From the NCBI GenBank assembly GCA_037447655.1, contig JBBHKE010001133.1, positions 175,986 to 239,985 on the forward strand: 64,000 nt of DNA, written 5' to 3'. The stretch's first letter is position 1, and every line of letters begins with the position of its first letter. This DNA is from Zygnema cylindricum (Eukaryota; Streptophyta; Zygnematophyceae; Zygnematales; Zygnemataceae). Of this stretch, positions 11,501 through 21,502 are shown piece after piece. The notes beneath the pieces were generated by a model, which was not told the DNA's origin, ran no database searches, and was given only the letters and a program-made list of their open reading frames with translations. Both the position numbers and the translations under genes were made by a program.

Positions 11501-13251
11501 TGTTTCACTCGCTGCTGGAGCTTGCTTAACTGCTCATCTTTCTCCTGTTCCCGAACCTTAATCTCCTGAAGTTGTGCCTGCAAACGTGCAATTTTTGATG
11601 CATTACGGAACTGAGATGATCAGATACACAGAATTTTGAAAGGACTGCCGTGTGAAACTAAAGCTAGGCAACTAACTTGAGACTAGCAGCATTCGTCACT
11701 GTTTGGAGAAAATGGAGAAAACGTCTGTAATGAGTTGCCATCGCACAACACCTTCTCTTGCTACTACACTTTCAAAATTCTTAGACAAGTCACCTGTAAA
11801 GCAGCCTCAACTTCAGCATATCCCTTTCGCTCGCTTTCAAAGGTTGCGCGAAGGCGGTTCATATCAGCACGAGCCATTACAGTCCCTCGCCTTTCTGCCT
11901 CGATACGTTGTGCCTGTTCCCTCTGCAAGACAGCTTCATGAAGAAGCTGTTGGAGCTCGTCATCTGAAGCTTGTAGAGCTGAAATTCCAGAATCTCCTGG
12001 TATAATGTTCTGATCCCCTTGATCTTGAAGAAGTTGTTGCTGTTGCTGCCGAAGACGCTCTTGTGACGGCTGTCTGTTTTGTGAGTCCACTGCTTGCATG
12101 CCGTTCAACTGTGAAACGAGATAAACCAGGAATACTATCAGTCAATCTTGGCCAAACCGTGAGAGTTTGAGAGGACATGGTCAAGAAAGACAATAAAAGA
12201 AGAAATAGATTTGTGAAGGTAGGAGAAAATGAAGTAAGACGAGAACCTTATTGCACCTTATTTATAAGCCAAAAATGCTACTAGTCAACAATGGACCTAC
12301 ACAGGGAACATTAAATTCTTTTGTAGGACAATGAAAAATGAACAATGAACAATGAACCATGAGTCGAGAGGAAATGGTCAGGAAAAACATTGTAAGAAAA
12401 AATAAATAAGAGACGGAAGGAGACTCAAGTAACATACAACTTGCAGTATCCATGCTATAGTGTATCGGTAATAGCATTGGTTTTTATTTTGGCCTTTAAA
12501 CTCATTTTTCTCTGTGACACTCGGTGGAAAATTAATCAAACGATTGCGATAAAAAGGAAAGGTCAAAAGGTAAGATTCTCATCTTTCAATTGGTGCTCCA
12601 AATGACCATCTGACTAGTGTGCACGGAGAAAATTTGATTAAAGTGACGAAAAAAACGTTATGCTAATAGCGATACACGGTTTGCTCAACAGTCAAAACTC
12701 ATACACACCTCGTCATAACGAGCTCCAGTGTTATGCTGTAACAATCCCTGGCCCATTGTCTCCACCGTTGTCGCATTTGCAGTCGCCATCCCATTCACTC
12801 CCATAGGGTTCCTGTCTTGATTTTCTGAATCACTCGAACCACCGCTGCCATTACTGGGTTGAGACGCAAACAGTCTCGGATTTCTTGTCCTCCGATTCTG
12901 AGGACGAGGCCGTACAGATCCAATCTTTCCTTGTGAATGAACTCCTATATGATTATTCCCTCCACTCCCACCTATGGGATTCCCTCCACTCCCAACAGCC
13001 TGCTGTGACATGTGATGGCCAGTATTACCCGGATGTTGTTGGACCGAATGCTGTCCCATATGATGATGTGAATTTTGCTTTAAGTGTTGTTGGGGGGGAG
13101 GAGGAGGTTCGTTTCCTCTACTATGGTTTTCTAAATCATGAACTGCTCTCCAAACTTGGTCTTTTCCTCCTCTCCGACCATGATGCATGCCTCCAGCTGC
13201 CATGTGTCCTGTACTGTTGTACGGCCCAGCATTGCCACCACCCCCATCCAT
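2556..13251 (-). CDS. DUF7725 / 'golgin family A'-like coiled-coil protein, 12 coding exons
   Basis: Coding exons on the minus strand are 13251-12709, 12108-11794, 11577-11455, 11057-11002, 10433-10289, 9528-9328, 7681-7466, 6976-6719, 5683-4610, 4254-4156, 3710-3049 and 2634-2556. All join in frame at GT...AG sites and give 1,256 residues ending in TAG. Exon 1 encodes a Gly/His/Gln-rich N-terminus with a 'VWRAVHDLENH' segment. Exons 2-7 encode a long coiled coil, including 'DEQLRETQTW' and 'ELRDRTEQYNQL', which are typical of this plant family. Exons 8-9 are Pro/Gln/Ser-rich. The conserved C-terminal module spans exons 9-11 ('LLAHIVRTIPADP', 'LTKLLAPLTWNDY', 'LEEFIASHPE', 'VYLKEGARNIIAS') and is followed by a Gly/Asn-rich tail. 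The function of the family is not known to me. The low-complexity parts make it longer than the angiosperm relatives I recall. GTG at 13254 precedes the ATG and is not needed. The least certain exon is the last. Confidence 0.86.
2645..2877. repeat. 33-bp minisatellite in the last DUF7725 intron
   Basis: About seven copies of a unit like 'acacaagacaatattagaca' plus 'taagataatcctc' lie head to tail. The first copy touches the splice acceptor of the final exon (AG at 2636-2635). Copies differ by a few substitutions and small indels. Confidence 0.85.
3800..3888. repeat. Intronic copy of the exon 11 start and acceptor
   Basis: This copies the segment around the exon 11 acceptor (about 3660-3745), offset by 144 bp into the intron. 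Both copies share 'ctgtatgaaacaagcagaaa' and on the minus strand encode the same 'CFIQLFVLV' reading followed by a GDS tripeptide. The real exon is the left copy, because only it continues into the conserved 'LKEGARNIIAS' sequence. Confidence 0.8.
4345..4404. repeat. Intronic copy of the exon 10 start and acceptor
   Basis: Plus-strand 'gtcagccaactgtcacctgc' and the A-rich run after it match the real exon 10 boundary at about 4238-4296 ('gtcagccgatttgtcacctgc'), offset 113 bp into the intron. The copy keeps the acceptor AG and the first codons but has drifted. Confidence 0.7.
5700..5812. repeat. Three-copy 32-34 bp repeat upstream of exon 9
   Basis: Three head-to-tail copies of a unit like 'ggttgttctacaggaaatat' plus 'ataccatac' lie just on the intron side of the exon 9 acceptor (AG at 5685-5684). 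Confidence 0.65.
5813..6718. other. Intron 8, no recognised element
   Basis: This is AT-rich intron sequence between exons 8 and 9 of the DUF7725 gene. Short frames on either strand have no recognisable product. I see no repeat array beyond the small one next to exon 9. Confidence 0.5.
7101..7193. repeat. Intronic copy of the exon 8 start and acceptor
   Basis: The segment matches the exon 8 boundary at 6931-7020, offset about 170 bp. Shared landmarks are 'agtggcattg', 'gtaaaact-gtga', 'cgtctg', then a run of A's and 'acattcgtgacaaaaa'. Identity is roughly three quarters by eye. In the copy the acceptor has become GACAG-like and coding is lost. Confidence 0.75.
7682..9090. other. Intron 6, no recognised element outside its repeat end
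   Basis: This AT-rich intron lies between exons 6 and 7 of the DUF7725 gene. Reading frames here are short and unsupported. The right-hand end passes into the tandem copies of the exon 6 donor region described separately. Confidence 0.5.
9091..9360. repeat. Four-unit tandem array of the exon 6 end and donor
   Basis: The real exon 6 end (donor GT at 9327-9326) is followed in the intron by three decayed copies of the same exon edge. The landmark 'tgat' after 'tttgc' recurs at 9341, 9271, 9202 and 9095. On the minus strand the copies still read like 'MAHHQQRDQ' or 'GAPSARKPV' beside the real 'MAHHQQRNQ'. The donor is GT in the real copy and GA in the next. Confidence 0.85.
9586..9645. repeat. 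Intronic copy of the exon 6 start and acceptor
   Basis: The real exon 6 opens on the minus strand with MRVAQ at 9528. Eighty bases upstream in the intron a second copy reads MRTAQKDAF, with a 'tttctg...gcatc' match and a similar purine-rich plus-strand flank. Both edges of this one exon are therefore duplicated into the adjoining introns. Confidence 0.7.
10455..10557. repeat. GA-rich simple repeat in intron 4
   Basis: This purine tract is built from (GA)n and GGGGGA-type motifs just upstream of exon 5 of the DUF7725 gene. It gives rise to spurious Glu/Arg-rich or Leu/Ser/Pro-rich reading frames. Confidence 0.8.
11163..11292. repeat. GA-rich simple repeat in intron 3
   Basis: A purine-rich tract of (GAGAGGAAA)-like motifs lies in the intron between exons 3 and 4. 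No coding evidence is seen. Confidence 0.75.
12459..12680. mobile_element. MITE, family 1, in DUF7725 intron 1
   Basis: A 222-bp non-coding element has terminal inverted repeats: the left end 'agtgtatcggtaatagcatt' and the right end 'aacgttatgctaatagcgat' then 'acacggt' are complementary. Related copies lie at 16645-16863, 18273-18480 and 63352-63565 and share internal landmarks such as 'tttcaattg', 'acggagaaaa' and a T-run after the end. Confidence 0.8.
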
Positions 13252-13283
13252 CACCGCAACTTCCTATATAAGAGACACCTCAC
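13249..13283 (-). other. Probable 5' UTR exon start of the DUF7725 gene
   Basis: Upstream of the ATG at 13251 the minus strand has a pyrimidine-rich run ending in TTTTATGCAG at about 13284-13293. This is a good splice acceptor and would leave a 32-nt leader before the ATG. It implies a non-coding first exon further upstream, whose position I cannot fix. Confidence 0.45.
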
Positions 13284-15634
13284 CTGCATAAAACATACAA
13301 GGAACACAAATTAAAAGAAGAAGAAGAATGAGGATGAGAATGAGAATGAAAATGAGAACGAGAACGATAATCATAACAATAATTGTAATCAGAATCATAA
13401 TCATGACCATAACGATAATCACAATAACGATAACATTAATATTATTAACAATAACAAAAGCAAGCAAACGGTAAAAACAAGTTACCAAGCAAATGGATTG
13501 TGAAATCTAAAGACAGACTAGATTGAATGAAAAGTCCAATGGCATGCCTTTTTTGCATCATAAGTGAATGTTTCTATGCAACCTGGCATAATCAATAAAA
13601 TACACTCTTCTGTAGTTTTGTATGCATAAAATATAAAAATGAGGATAATCAAATGAGGAAAGTAAAAACATACAAGGAAAGTACAGCCTCAAACAAAAGA
13701 AGTCAACTACGCAAGGAGAGTAAAACCTAGAACCTCAAATGACTGGATTAAGCATCTATATCCTGAGAAACCTTGATTAACCCCCGCCAGCATTCTGTAT
13801 AAACGTCCAAACTTCTTCACAAAAAATAGAAATCTGAAAGTTCACAATATTCGCGATTCTTCCATTCGTAAAAGGCGAATGGGAATGGACAATAGCATCA
13901 AAGGTAGTCATCAATGGTGTTTTCTTCTATGGACATGCGAAATGCAGCAATACAATGTCAATGAATAGTATTCCAAATCCGTTGAGTTGGCCCAGCTGAT
14001 ATACAGAAACGTAAAAATCACAATTTCTTCAATGAGTAGAGTGTGTGTGTGTGTGTGCATGTGTGTGCGTATGAAAGAAAGAGAAAGAAAGAGAGAAAGG
14101 GAGAGGGGGAAAGGAGAGAGTGAGAGACACGGATAGGGAGAGAGACGACGAGAGAAGCTGCGTTAGACAAGATAAGAACGAACTTGCTGTTAAACCATGC
14201 CCTTAACAGACATAAACCCATCATAGTTCAAAAGTGCAAAAACGCGAGAAATCGCCATATTTGGTAACCTCATATTACACGAGTTCTATACGAATACGCG
14301 TATAGTATGAGGCAAACACATATAGAAAAGGTTTCCATACATACCTTTTCGCACATTAAAACAATAAAGCCACAAAGTGTTTCAAATTCCTTAACAATAA
14401 ACAATTTATTTTCCCATTTAACAACCTCGTTGTCGCTACTGCTCTAACAATCTCAATTCACACAGAAAATACCATGAGAGTGTTGCTTCAGATTTAAAGA
14501 CAAACAAAATTGTCAAGAATTCATCGTACATCAGATAAATCAAACTGTACAAATCATTGAAGGATTCATCTTGACCCAGAATAATCTACAAGCAACATTT
14601 AAAAAAGTTAACAGCAAAATATTCTTTGATTTTTTATTTTTTTTATGACATTACTTCAGAAAGGACACAAATTGCACAGATTCTCAGTTAACTTTGCTGC
14701 AGGAACCACTTTTCTACAATGTAAGGAGTCGAAATAACTATCAAGCAGTGAATATTTCTTTCAGGAAGATTTTTAAGGAAACTTTTTTACCTGCAGAGAG
14801 TTAGCCTAGGAAACATGCCTGCCTGAGCAGTACAGTACTGTAGAGATAGGAGAGATACAGTACAGTAGCTGGCTGTTGCAATGGTAACAAACGATGGGAA
14901 TAACAAACAAACAAGTGGCAAAAGAAAACCCCGAGAAATTTCGACATACGACCTCTTTACAACCGTACTGTTTTAGGTACCGTCCAACCAATCATATACA
15001 TTTACTAAGAACTATACTGTGTAAAATTTAAAGCACGGTACTTCTTTCATGTAACTAGTCTGGACCACACTAATATGTCATGTCAATATTTTGCAAGTTG
15101 ACGATTTCACACCGTAGATATTTTAAAACTTTTTAGAATTTGGGCGACAGTTTGTATTGTCCATACTATATAAGATTCGACTTACACAGCGTTGTCCTCA
15201 CTAATTCTTGAAACTGTAATTAGCTCTTCACCTCTTGTTTGGCAATTTATAACTTTGATTAGCGCGTGAAAGTAGACGGGTGAAAACGGGGATTCAAGAG
15301 GAATATCTGGTCCGTCCGTACATTTACTTCTTAATTTTACGACACGAGTACATTGCAAAAAGGACGCAGTCGTGCCAAAACTGGTACCACAGACAGCCTT
15401 AGGAGAAAATCCTTATCCGGCTTAGAATCCATATTCCTGCATTCCACAGTCTGCCTCGGAAAGGTAACAGTGAGCGATTCAAGTTCCTGGATCCTTGTCG
15501 TCTTGACACTTGTCCTCTGTAAAGAAAGAAAGAAAGAACGATAGACGGAGACTGTGCGAGTGAGAGTGAAAGAGGGAGAGAGAGCCACAGAGAGTGAGAG
15601 AGAGGGAGAAAGTGAGAGAGAGAGAGAGCTAGCA
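13284..15634. promoter_or_regulatory. Divergent intergenic region between DUF7725 and TLP18.3
   Basis: About 2.35 kb separates the two divergent start codons, so promoters and 5' UTRs of both genes must lie here, together with a probable 5' UTR intron of the DUF7725 gene. A (GT)n run followed by GA-rich sequence is at 14041-14160. A purine-rich (GA)n tract at 15525-15630 directly precedes the TLP18.3 ATG and probably lies in its 5' UTR. I cannot fix a TATA box or start site for either gene. Confidence 0.45.
13313..13450. repeat. GAGAAT-type microsatellite and AT-rich run
   Basis: The plus strand has imperfect 'gagaatgagaatgaaaatga' repeats grading into 'ataatcacaataacgataac'. It lies just upstream of the DUF7725 5' UTR acceptor. 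The minus-strand Ile/Val/Met-rich reading frame here is an artefact of the repeat. Confidence 0.75.
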
Positions 15635-18600
15635 ATGGCTACCTGCAGCGTTACTCTTCAGGCCATTTCTTCACATTGTGGTAATGGCATCCTTGCATTA
15701 TCCTCCTCCTCCTCTTTCAAAGCCAGTCCAGTAACTCTGACGCCATCTTCACACTGCTCAACTTACAGAGTGACGTCATCATCACGGCGCTCACCTTCCA
15801 AGGTGACGTCATCATCATCGTCATCGTCATCATCTGCAGAAAAAGACAACTTCGTTTCAAAAGCAGTCAAAGGAGCTGCTGCTCTGAGTTTGGCAGCATT
15901 GATGCAGTTATCTCCCTTGGTGTTGTCAGATGCTCAGCCTGCATTTGCCAGTGAATACGATATCTTTAACTCTCCTCCTCCTCTTGAAACTCACGTGGTG
16001 GACGACGCCTCAGTCTTGAGTCGGTTGACCAAGTCTGACTTGAAGAGACTTTTGACCGATTTGGAGCAACGGACAGGATATCACATCGACATGGTCACGC
16101 TCAGAAAAATCACCGTACGTTAGGACCACACACGAAAACGTTTATTATTTTTACTTGTGTTTTTTCTTAACTGGTGCTGGATATTTTTTTGTTTTGTTCG
16201 TTTTTTTATTGACTGTTTTTTTTTTCTGCCTCGAATCTTGTAGAGACACAAGCATACACGTGAAACGTTTTTTTTCAACAGTGCTGGAAGGTTTTTTTGT
16301 TCTGTTTCAGTTCTTTTTTTTCCTTCTGTGGCGTTTTTTCGCATTTTGTTTTCAAATGAATTGATTGTTTTCGCATCTTTCATGTTTTGTCTTATTATGT
16401 AAAATTTGGTTGTATACGTATTATGTCATCTGGCTTGGCTAAAGGAGATAAAATAAAATATTTTGAAGAAAATTGGTGTTTTCTGGCGTTCACTCTTGTT
16501 CGATTTTAGAATCACTTGATGTCTTTCTTTTGTGTTATGGCGTATAGTTTCGAATTTAATCGCATTTGTTCAGGGAATAACGTCAACTGGTTTGGAAAAA
16601 GAGGTAAAACAATTACAAAGTCCTAATTAAAGAAAGAACACAGAACACGGTGTATCGCTATTAGTGTTAATATTTTTTTCGCCACTTAAAACATATTTTC
16701 TCCGTACACACTTCTCCGATTTTCAAATGGAGACTGCCAATTGAAAGCTGATAATCTTACCTTTCAATCGCAACCGTCAGATCTACAACTGGACATGTGT
16801 GTACGGAGAAAAGATGTTTTAAGAAACTAAAAAAACATTAACACTAATAGCGATACACAGTGTAGCTGCCATAAACCTTCGTTATACTCCAAAACGTATA
16901 ACTAGAGGTCTGACATTCTGGTTTTAAGTACATGGAGTTTTGATATATTTATAATCATAACTATCTGCTATTTTCATTGTTGTTGTTGCCTGGATTACAT
17001 TGTAAATCACAACAAAGTTTTCTTTTATTTCAATTTGTTTTTTTTTTTTTTTTTTTTATATCTGGGAACACATGGTCGAGTGCTGGCTGAATTTTAGTCC
17101 GCGATCTTGCGAATTGTATTTTACCCCATATCAATTAAATGGACGATCTTGGCTAAATTGATGACGACGCTGAGTGTGTAGCACAAGAACTGTCTTGTTA
17201 TCATATTTTTGTCGTTTTGATATCCACAGTTGGCATATGCTCCTCTGGCAACCTTTGGCGCAGCATTATCTGATGATGAATTGACTATTTTTCTTCCGCC
17301 CTTTTTTTTCGTTTGGAAATGGTTTTTTTGACAAAAGGAGACCTATTTTTCTGGCTCTGATGATTCAGGGGTTCCTTATTTTCCTTTTGTTTTTTTTTGG
17401 GTATGGTTTTGGGACAAGAGGAGACATATTGAATGACTGTCTTATTTTTTTGTTTGTTTTTTTTTGTGATGGTTTTTAGACTAAAGGAGATGTGCTTGGA
17501 TGATGTTGTTTTTTTTCTTTTTTTTAGGATGGTTTTTTTATCAGAGGAAACACGTCTTGAATGCCGTTCTTTTTTCTGTTTTTTGTATGGTTCTCAGACA
17601 AAATTATACGCGTTTGAGGTGGCTCTAATGCTTGAATGATGTTATTTTTTGTTTTTTTGGGATGGATTTTAAGAAAGCTCTGATGACAAAATGACAGTCC
17701 TTTCTGTTTTTGTTTTCTGTTTTTTGTTATGGTTTTTTAGATCAAGGGAGACGTGTTTGAGCTGGCCGACAAGATTATTGAAACCTGGTACCCGACATTA
17801 GAGGAAGGCAACAACAAGGCCGTCGTGCTTCTCATCACAACTTCCAAAGAAGGAGCTGTGGCAGGTGGCCCAGCATTCAATGAGGCAATCGGGGATGATA
17901 TCTTGGAGGCTGTCGTTTCTGAGAATCTTCCCGGTAAGTCAAATCTGTATTACTTGGCCACCTTTGAATGTACGCAAGTACATTTGCGTATGTCATGTTC
18001 TACTTTTCCACCCTATCATATTTTACTGTTCCACCTTTGAATGTGTGTAAGTAGGCACATTTGCATATTTTGGAGGATGTAGTCGATGATGATATATGGA
18101 GGCAATTTTCTCTGAGAATTCTTCCGGTAAGTCCAGTCATATATTCTACTTCACCACGTTACGAATGTGTGTAAGTGCATTTGCATATTTCAGGGCATGT
18201 TCGCTGGTGATATCATATTGCAGGCATTCGTTTCTGAAAATCTGCCTGGTAAGTCAATTCACATTTTAGAACGTGTATTACTAATATCGCTACTGTTTTT
18301 TAGGCCTTTGAACTCGTTTTCTTTGTGCACACTGGTCAGAATATTGATCTGGTTGTGGTGGAAGGTGAGAGAAATGACAATCCTACCTTTCAATTGGTGG
18401 TATCCAAATGAAATCAGACACATGTGCATGGATAACAGTGGATCAAAGCAGAAAAACATAAACGCTAATAGCGATAGTGTACTTTTCCACCTTCAAATGT
18501 GTGTAAGTACATTTGCATATTTTAGAGCGTGCTTGATAACATTTGGGTTCAGAAGACTTCTGGTATCTCGTGGATGCCGGTGTCGCATTGTAGTCAAATT

Positions 18601-20851
18601 TTTGTAACGAGATTACAACTGGTAAGGGAATTATGTTTTTTTTGTAGGGGGGTCAATTCCATTTCTATGCTGTTTTCCCAGTCAGAGTGATGTCAAAATT
18701 TCATTGAGGTTTTAAAAAAAGTCTTTATTTCCAGGCAAACTTATGGCATTGTCCTGCTTGTCTCATGTGAAGGAACGCGGTAAGTAAAAATGGTCTTTAT
18801 CTGTTATAGAAATCTTTACCTCATGTTTGATGTTTTTTTTTTTTTTGGCGGGACTTATCACGACCGGTAAAACAAAGGCTTTATTGCAAAACTGGCAATG
18901 GACAAACCTTTTGGGTACATAATCTTAGTTCTGTCTTTTCGCTGTCACGTTCGAACTGGCAGATGAATAGGTCCACTAACTCAACTAGTTAGTGAATATT
19001 TAAAGAATATTACCATTGTGAAAAAAATTAAAGTCAGTGCTTTCCTTTTTATGTTGTGACATCCTTTCCTATGCCTGTGACATCCTGTATATAGCCAATG
19101 CCTGGGCTTTGGAGGTTGTCGATTTCTGTCAATTTAGCGAAAGATATTAAGGGCATGATTTGGTGATCCTTGGAAAATGTATTTGACGGGCGGAACATCT
19201 GTCGAGTGTCAGTTGTCAGTTAGCCATTAGTTGTTAATAACTGCTGAGTGTCTTAGGGTCTTAGTCGTTAGTGGAAAGATAAGTCATGTTGGTCTGATGA
19301 GGGCCTTCATCACCGAATGCCTTCATTACCTTGACATTTCGCCTAAGTTCATTCAGATATTTACTTTTTGGAAGACGCATCGTTAACTTTCTTGTATAGA
19401 GAGTTGTTTGGCTATTTGAAACACTAAATCCATGTAGGCAAGCCTGTTTTTACAGAGTCATTTTGCATTTATTAGGAGATTGCAGCAGAAGCTCTGTCAT
19501 ACCGCATGAAGCGCATGACAGCATGTTTGAATTTATGGACATTGGATTTTCACCTTCCCGTTTGCTACCAATTAAGGGACTCGGAGATGAAATGTCTTTC
19601 AAAATGAGGGGCAACGCAGGTTACTGAGGGGAAAGCAATTAGTGTGGCTTGCATTGATTTTTGGGGAACATTGAAGTATCCTTGCGACCGGGTGAGGTTA
19701 GCCAAACTTATGGTAGTACACTGCCCTTCGCTATTAGTGCCTATTCGCTAGGTCAAAAATATTGGTATTTCATTGGAACCTGTTTTTGCTGAAAGTTATA
19801 AAACAGTGTTAGTAACACTATGTAAGGGAATGGTAGTCTCTGCCTGAATTTAATATTTTTGACCCTAATTTCCCTTTCATACTAATAATTCCTTCAAAAT
19901 GAGAGTGCATGGCCAAATGATTCCTATATTAGTTGACAAGGAACGAGATCAACTACAAATGCCAAATTATTGGAATTATTATTGCTTATGTGATGCATTC
20001 TGCTCTTTAGTGGATTACAGGAAAAATAGTGTGGTGAAATCAGAAAACGCTCAGGCAGATGGTCCCTGTATTTGCTGTTTGATATTGTATATTGTCGAAG
20101 CTGTTTTATCTAAGTATACTATTGACTAGTTCAAGTTTCAAGTTTTAAGTGTACTATTGATTGGTTCACGTTTGAAGTATAGTACGACCTGTACTACTGT
20201 TAGTCTTAAGAAATAATTGGTATGAGGTCTGTTTAGTGTTAAGTGTAGTATTGACTGGTTTATGTTTTAACTGTTTCACGTTTTACGCATATTATTGTCT
20301 GGTTCACATTTTAAGTATACTATCGACTTGTTCATTTAAGACTTTTTCCTTGTTCTCGTTTCAAGTTTACTACTTCCTTGTTCTTGTTTTAAGTAAACTT
20401 TTTCCTTGTTCTCGGTTTAAATACACTAATCCTTGTTCTCGTTTTAAGTATACTATTGTTTTGTTCACGTCTTATGTATTTTTTGGCTGGTTCTCGTTGT
20501 AAGTACACTATTGTCTGGTTCACGTTTTAAGTATACAGTTGTTTTGTTCACATTTTTCTCATTGTAAGTACACACTATTGGCTGGTTCTTGGTTTGTTTG
20601 CAGTTTTGGCGACGGCGGAGAAGTACAATGAAGCTCTTTACTCGACAGCGAAGAGGCTCGTGGCGAAGTTAGATGGCCTTGAAGATATGTCTGGCCCCCG
20701 ATTTGATGAGAATAAACGTATCTCCAACTACAAGACGAAGGAGGAGACAGAGTCAAAGAGAGGCCAGTTCACATTTGTGGTAGGAGGTCTTTTGGTCATC
20801 GCTTTTGTTGTGCCCATGGCCCAATATTATGCATATGTGTCAAAGAAGTAA
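15635..20851 (+). CDS. TLP18.3: Thylakoid lumen 18.3 kDa protein (TPM domain), chloroplast
   Basis: There are three exons: 15635-16114, 17741-17933 and 20604-20851. All join in frame at GT...AG sites and give 306 residues ending in TAA. Residues 1-70 are a Ser-rich chloroplast transit peptide. Residues about 77-105 are a hydrophobic lumen-targeting segment ending in AFA, a thylakoid peptidase site. The TPM domain follows, with 'HVVDDASVLSRL', 'GYHIDMVTLRKIT', 'EEGNNKAVVLLIT', 'GGPAFNEAIGDDILEAVVSE' and 'EKYNEALYSTAKRLV'. A C-terminal membrane segment 'GGLLVIAFVVPMAQY' ends near residue 303. In Arabidopsis this lumenal protein has acid phosphatase activity and supports the photosystem II repair cycle. 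The start is the first ATG after the GA-rich leader; an upstream in-frame GTG is ignored. Both large introns hold MITEs and tandem copies of exon 2 edges. Confidence 0.95.
16645..16863. mobile_element. MITE, family 1, in TLP18.3 intron 1
   Basis: A 219-bp element opens with 'acacggtgtatcgctattag' and closes with the complement 'ctaatagcgatacacagtgt'. Inside each end there is a T-run and an 'aaaacat...ctccgtaca' subterminal inverted repeat. It is non-coding. Confidence 0.88.
17319..17769. repeat. Tandem array of the TLP18.3 exon 2 start and acceptor
   Basis: The real acceptor and exon 2 start ('atggttttttag' then 'atcaagggagacgtgtttga') are preceded by about six decayed copies beginning near 17319, 17404, 17469, 17530, 17587 and 17662. 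Each has 'atggttt', a run of T's, then a match to '-acaaaggagacgtg-ttga'. Several copies keep an AG where the acceptor should be, for example ahead of 17480 and 17598. The spacing is about 55-85 bp. Confidence 0.82.
18040..18262. repeat. Two intronic copies of the TLP18.3 exon 2 end and donor
   Basis: After the real donor (GGTAAGTC, GT at 17934-17935) the exon edge recurs twice in intron 2, at about 18084-18140 and 18194-18254. Each copy ends in GGTAAGTC. The second copy still encodes GDIILQAFVSENLP, against GDDILEAVVSENLP in the real exon, and is preceded by a T-rich acceptor-like CAG at 18191-18193. Confidence 0.88.
18273..18480. mobile_element. MITE, family 1, in TLP18.3 intron 2
   Basis: The ends 'tactaatatcgctactg' and 'aacgctaatagcgatagtgt' are inverted repeats. 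Internal landmarks ('cctttcaattggtgg', 'ggcctttgaactcgttttct') match the copy at 12459-12680. It is non-coding. Confidence 0.78.
18640..20110. other. TLP18.3 intron 2, middle part
   Basis: This is AT-rich intron sequence with several T-runs. No exon, RNA gene or clear repeat was recognised. Short reading frames such as the one near 19900 lack any family resemblance. Confidence 0.5.
20112..20600. repeat. Minisatellite abutting the TLP18.3 exon 3 acceptor
   Basis: Roughly a dozen degenerate copies of a 28-33 bp unit such as 'ctggttcacgttttaagtat' plus 'actattgt' run up to the exon 3 acceptor (CAG at 20601-20603). The last copy merges with the acceptor pyrimidine tract ('ctattggctggttcttggtt'). 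Confidence 0.85.
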
Positions 20852-21502
20852 AAAGTAAAGTAAAAATAGTAATTTCGAGAACGGTCCTTTCTTTCCAGAG
20901 CTTCCCACATCTGGGAAGATCCTAACCGTCTATTTAATCAAGTTTTTTTCTTTTCTTTTAGCAAAGGTTTTGTTCAAGCAAATCTCTTTCTTTTAGTTTA
21001 AGTTTCGGTTTACTGTCCTCGCACATGTCGAGCTGTGTTTCTATGCTACAAAGATTTCCATAATGTGCAACGGGAAAAGGAACGTTGCTGTTCAGTTTTG
21101 TGTCCCCAGTCTTCAGTATTCTCAGAAGAATGTTATCGAGGTTTTGGGTTGTTCCTTCCCTCGAGGGCTATTAATTATATTAGCGTGCTTCTTATTTTCT
21201 GATGTGACATTGTGAATACGAGACCTTTTTTAATGGTGATGGACTCTGGAGAAATGGACTCTGTTTATTCCCATTAACAGATGGGACAATCGGCTCAAAA
21301 GCTTTATATTGGGATCGATGAAAGGGTGCTTTATGAATTGAAGAGAGACTGGATTATTATTAATTATTACCATGCGAGAACGTGCTTCAGTGTATATATA
21401 TATTGTTGATACTGTGGGTTTGCTGGTTGTATATACTGTGTACTGCAGTAGGCTGTGGGTAATAGACAAGGTTATTATTACTGTACGGTAGAATACTGTG
21501 TA
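20852..21502. other. 3' flank of TLP18.3
   Basis: This is the probable 3' UTR and downstream intergenic DNA of TLP18.3. No further gene was recognised before the MITE at 21503. Confidence 0.5.

Noticed and set aside
13264-13488. Ile/Val/Met-rich 74-codon frame on the minus strand
   Set aside because: It is a translation of the GAGAAT/ATAATC microsatellite upstream of the DUF7725 start.
20236-20502. 88-codon hydrophobic frame in TLP18.3 intron 2
   Set aside because: It is a translation of the 28-33 bp minisatellite, with a repeated peptide and no signal of selection.
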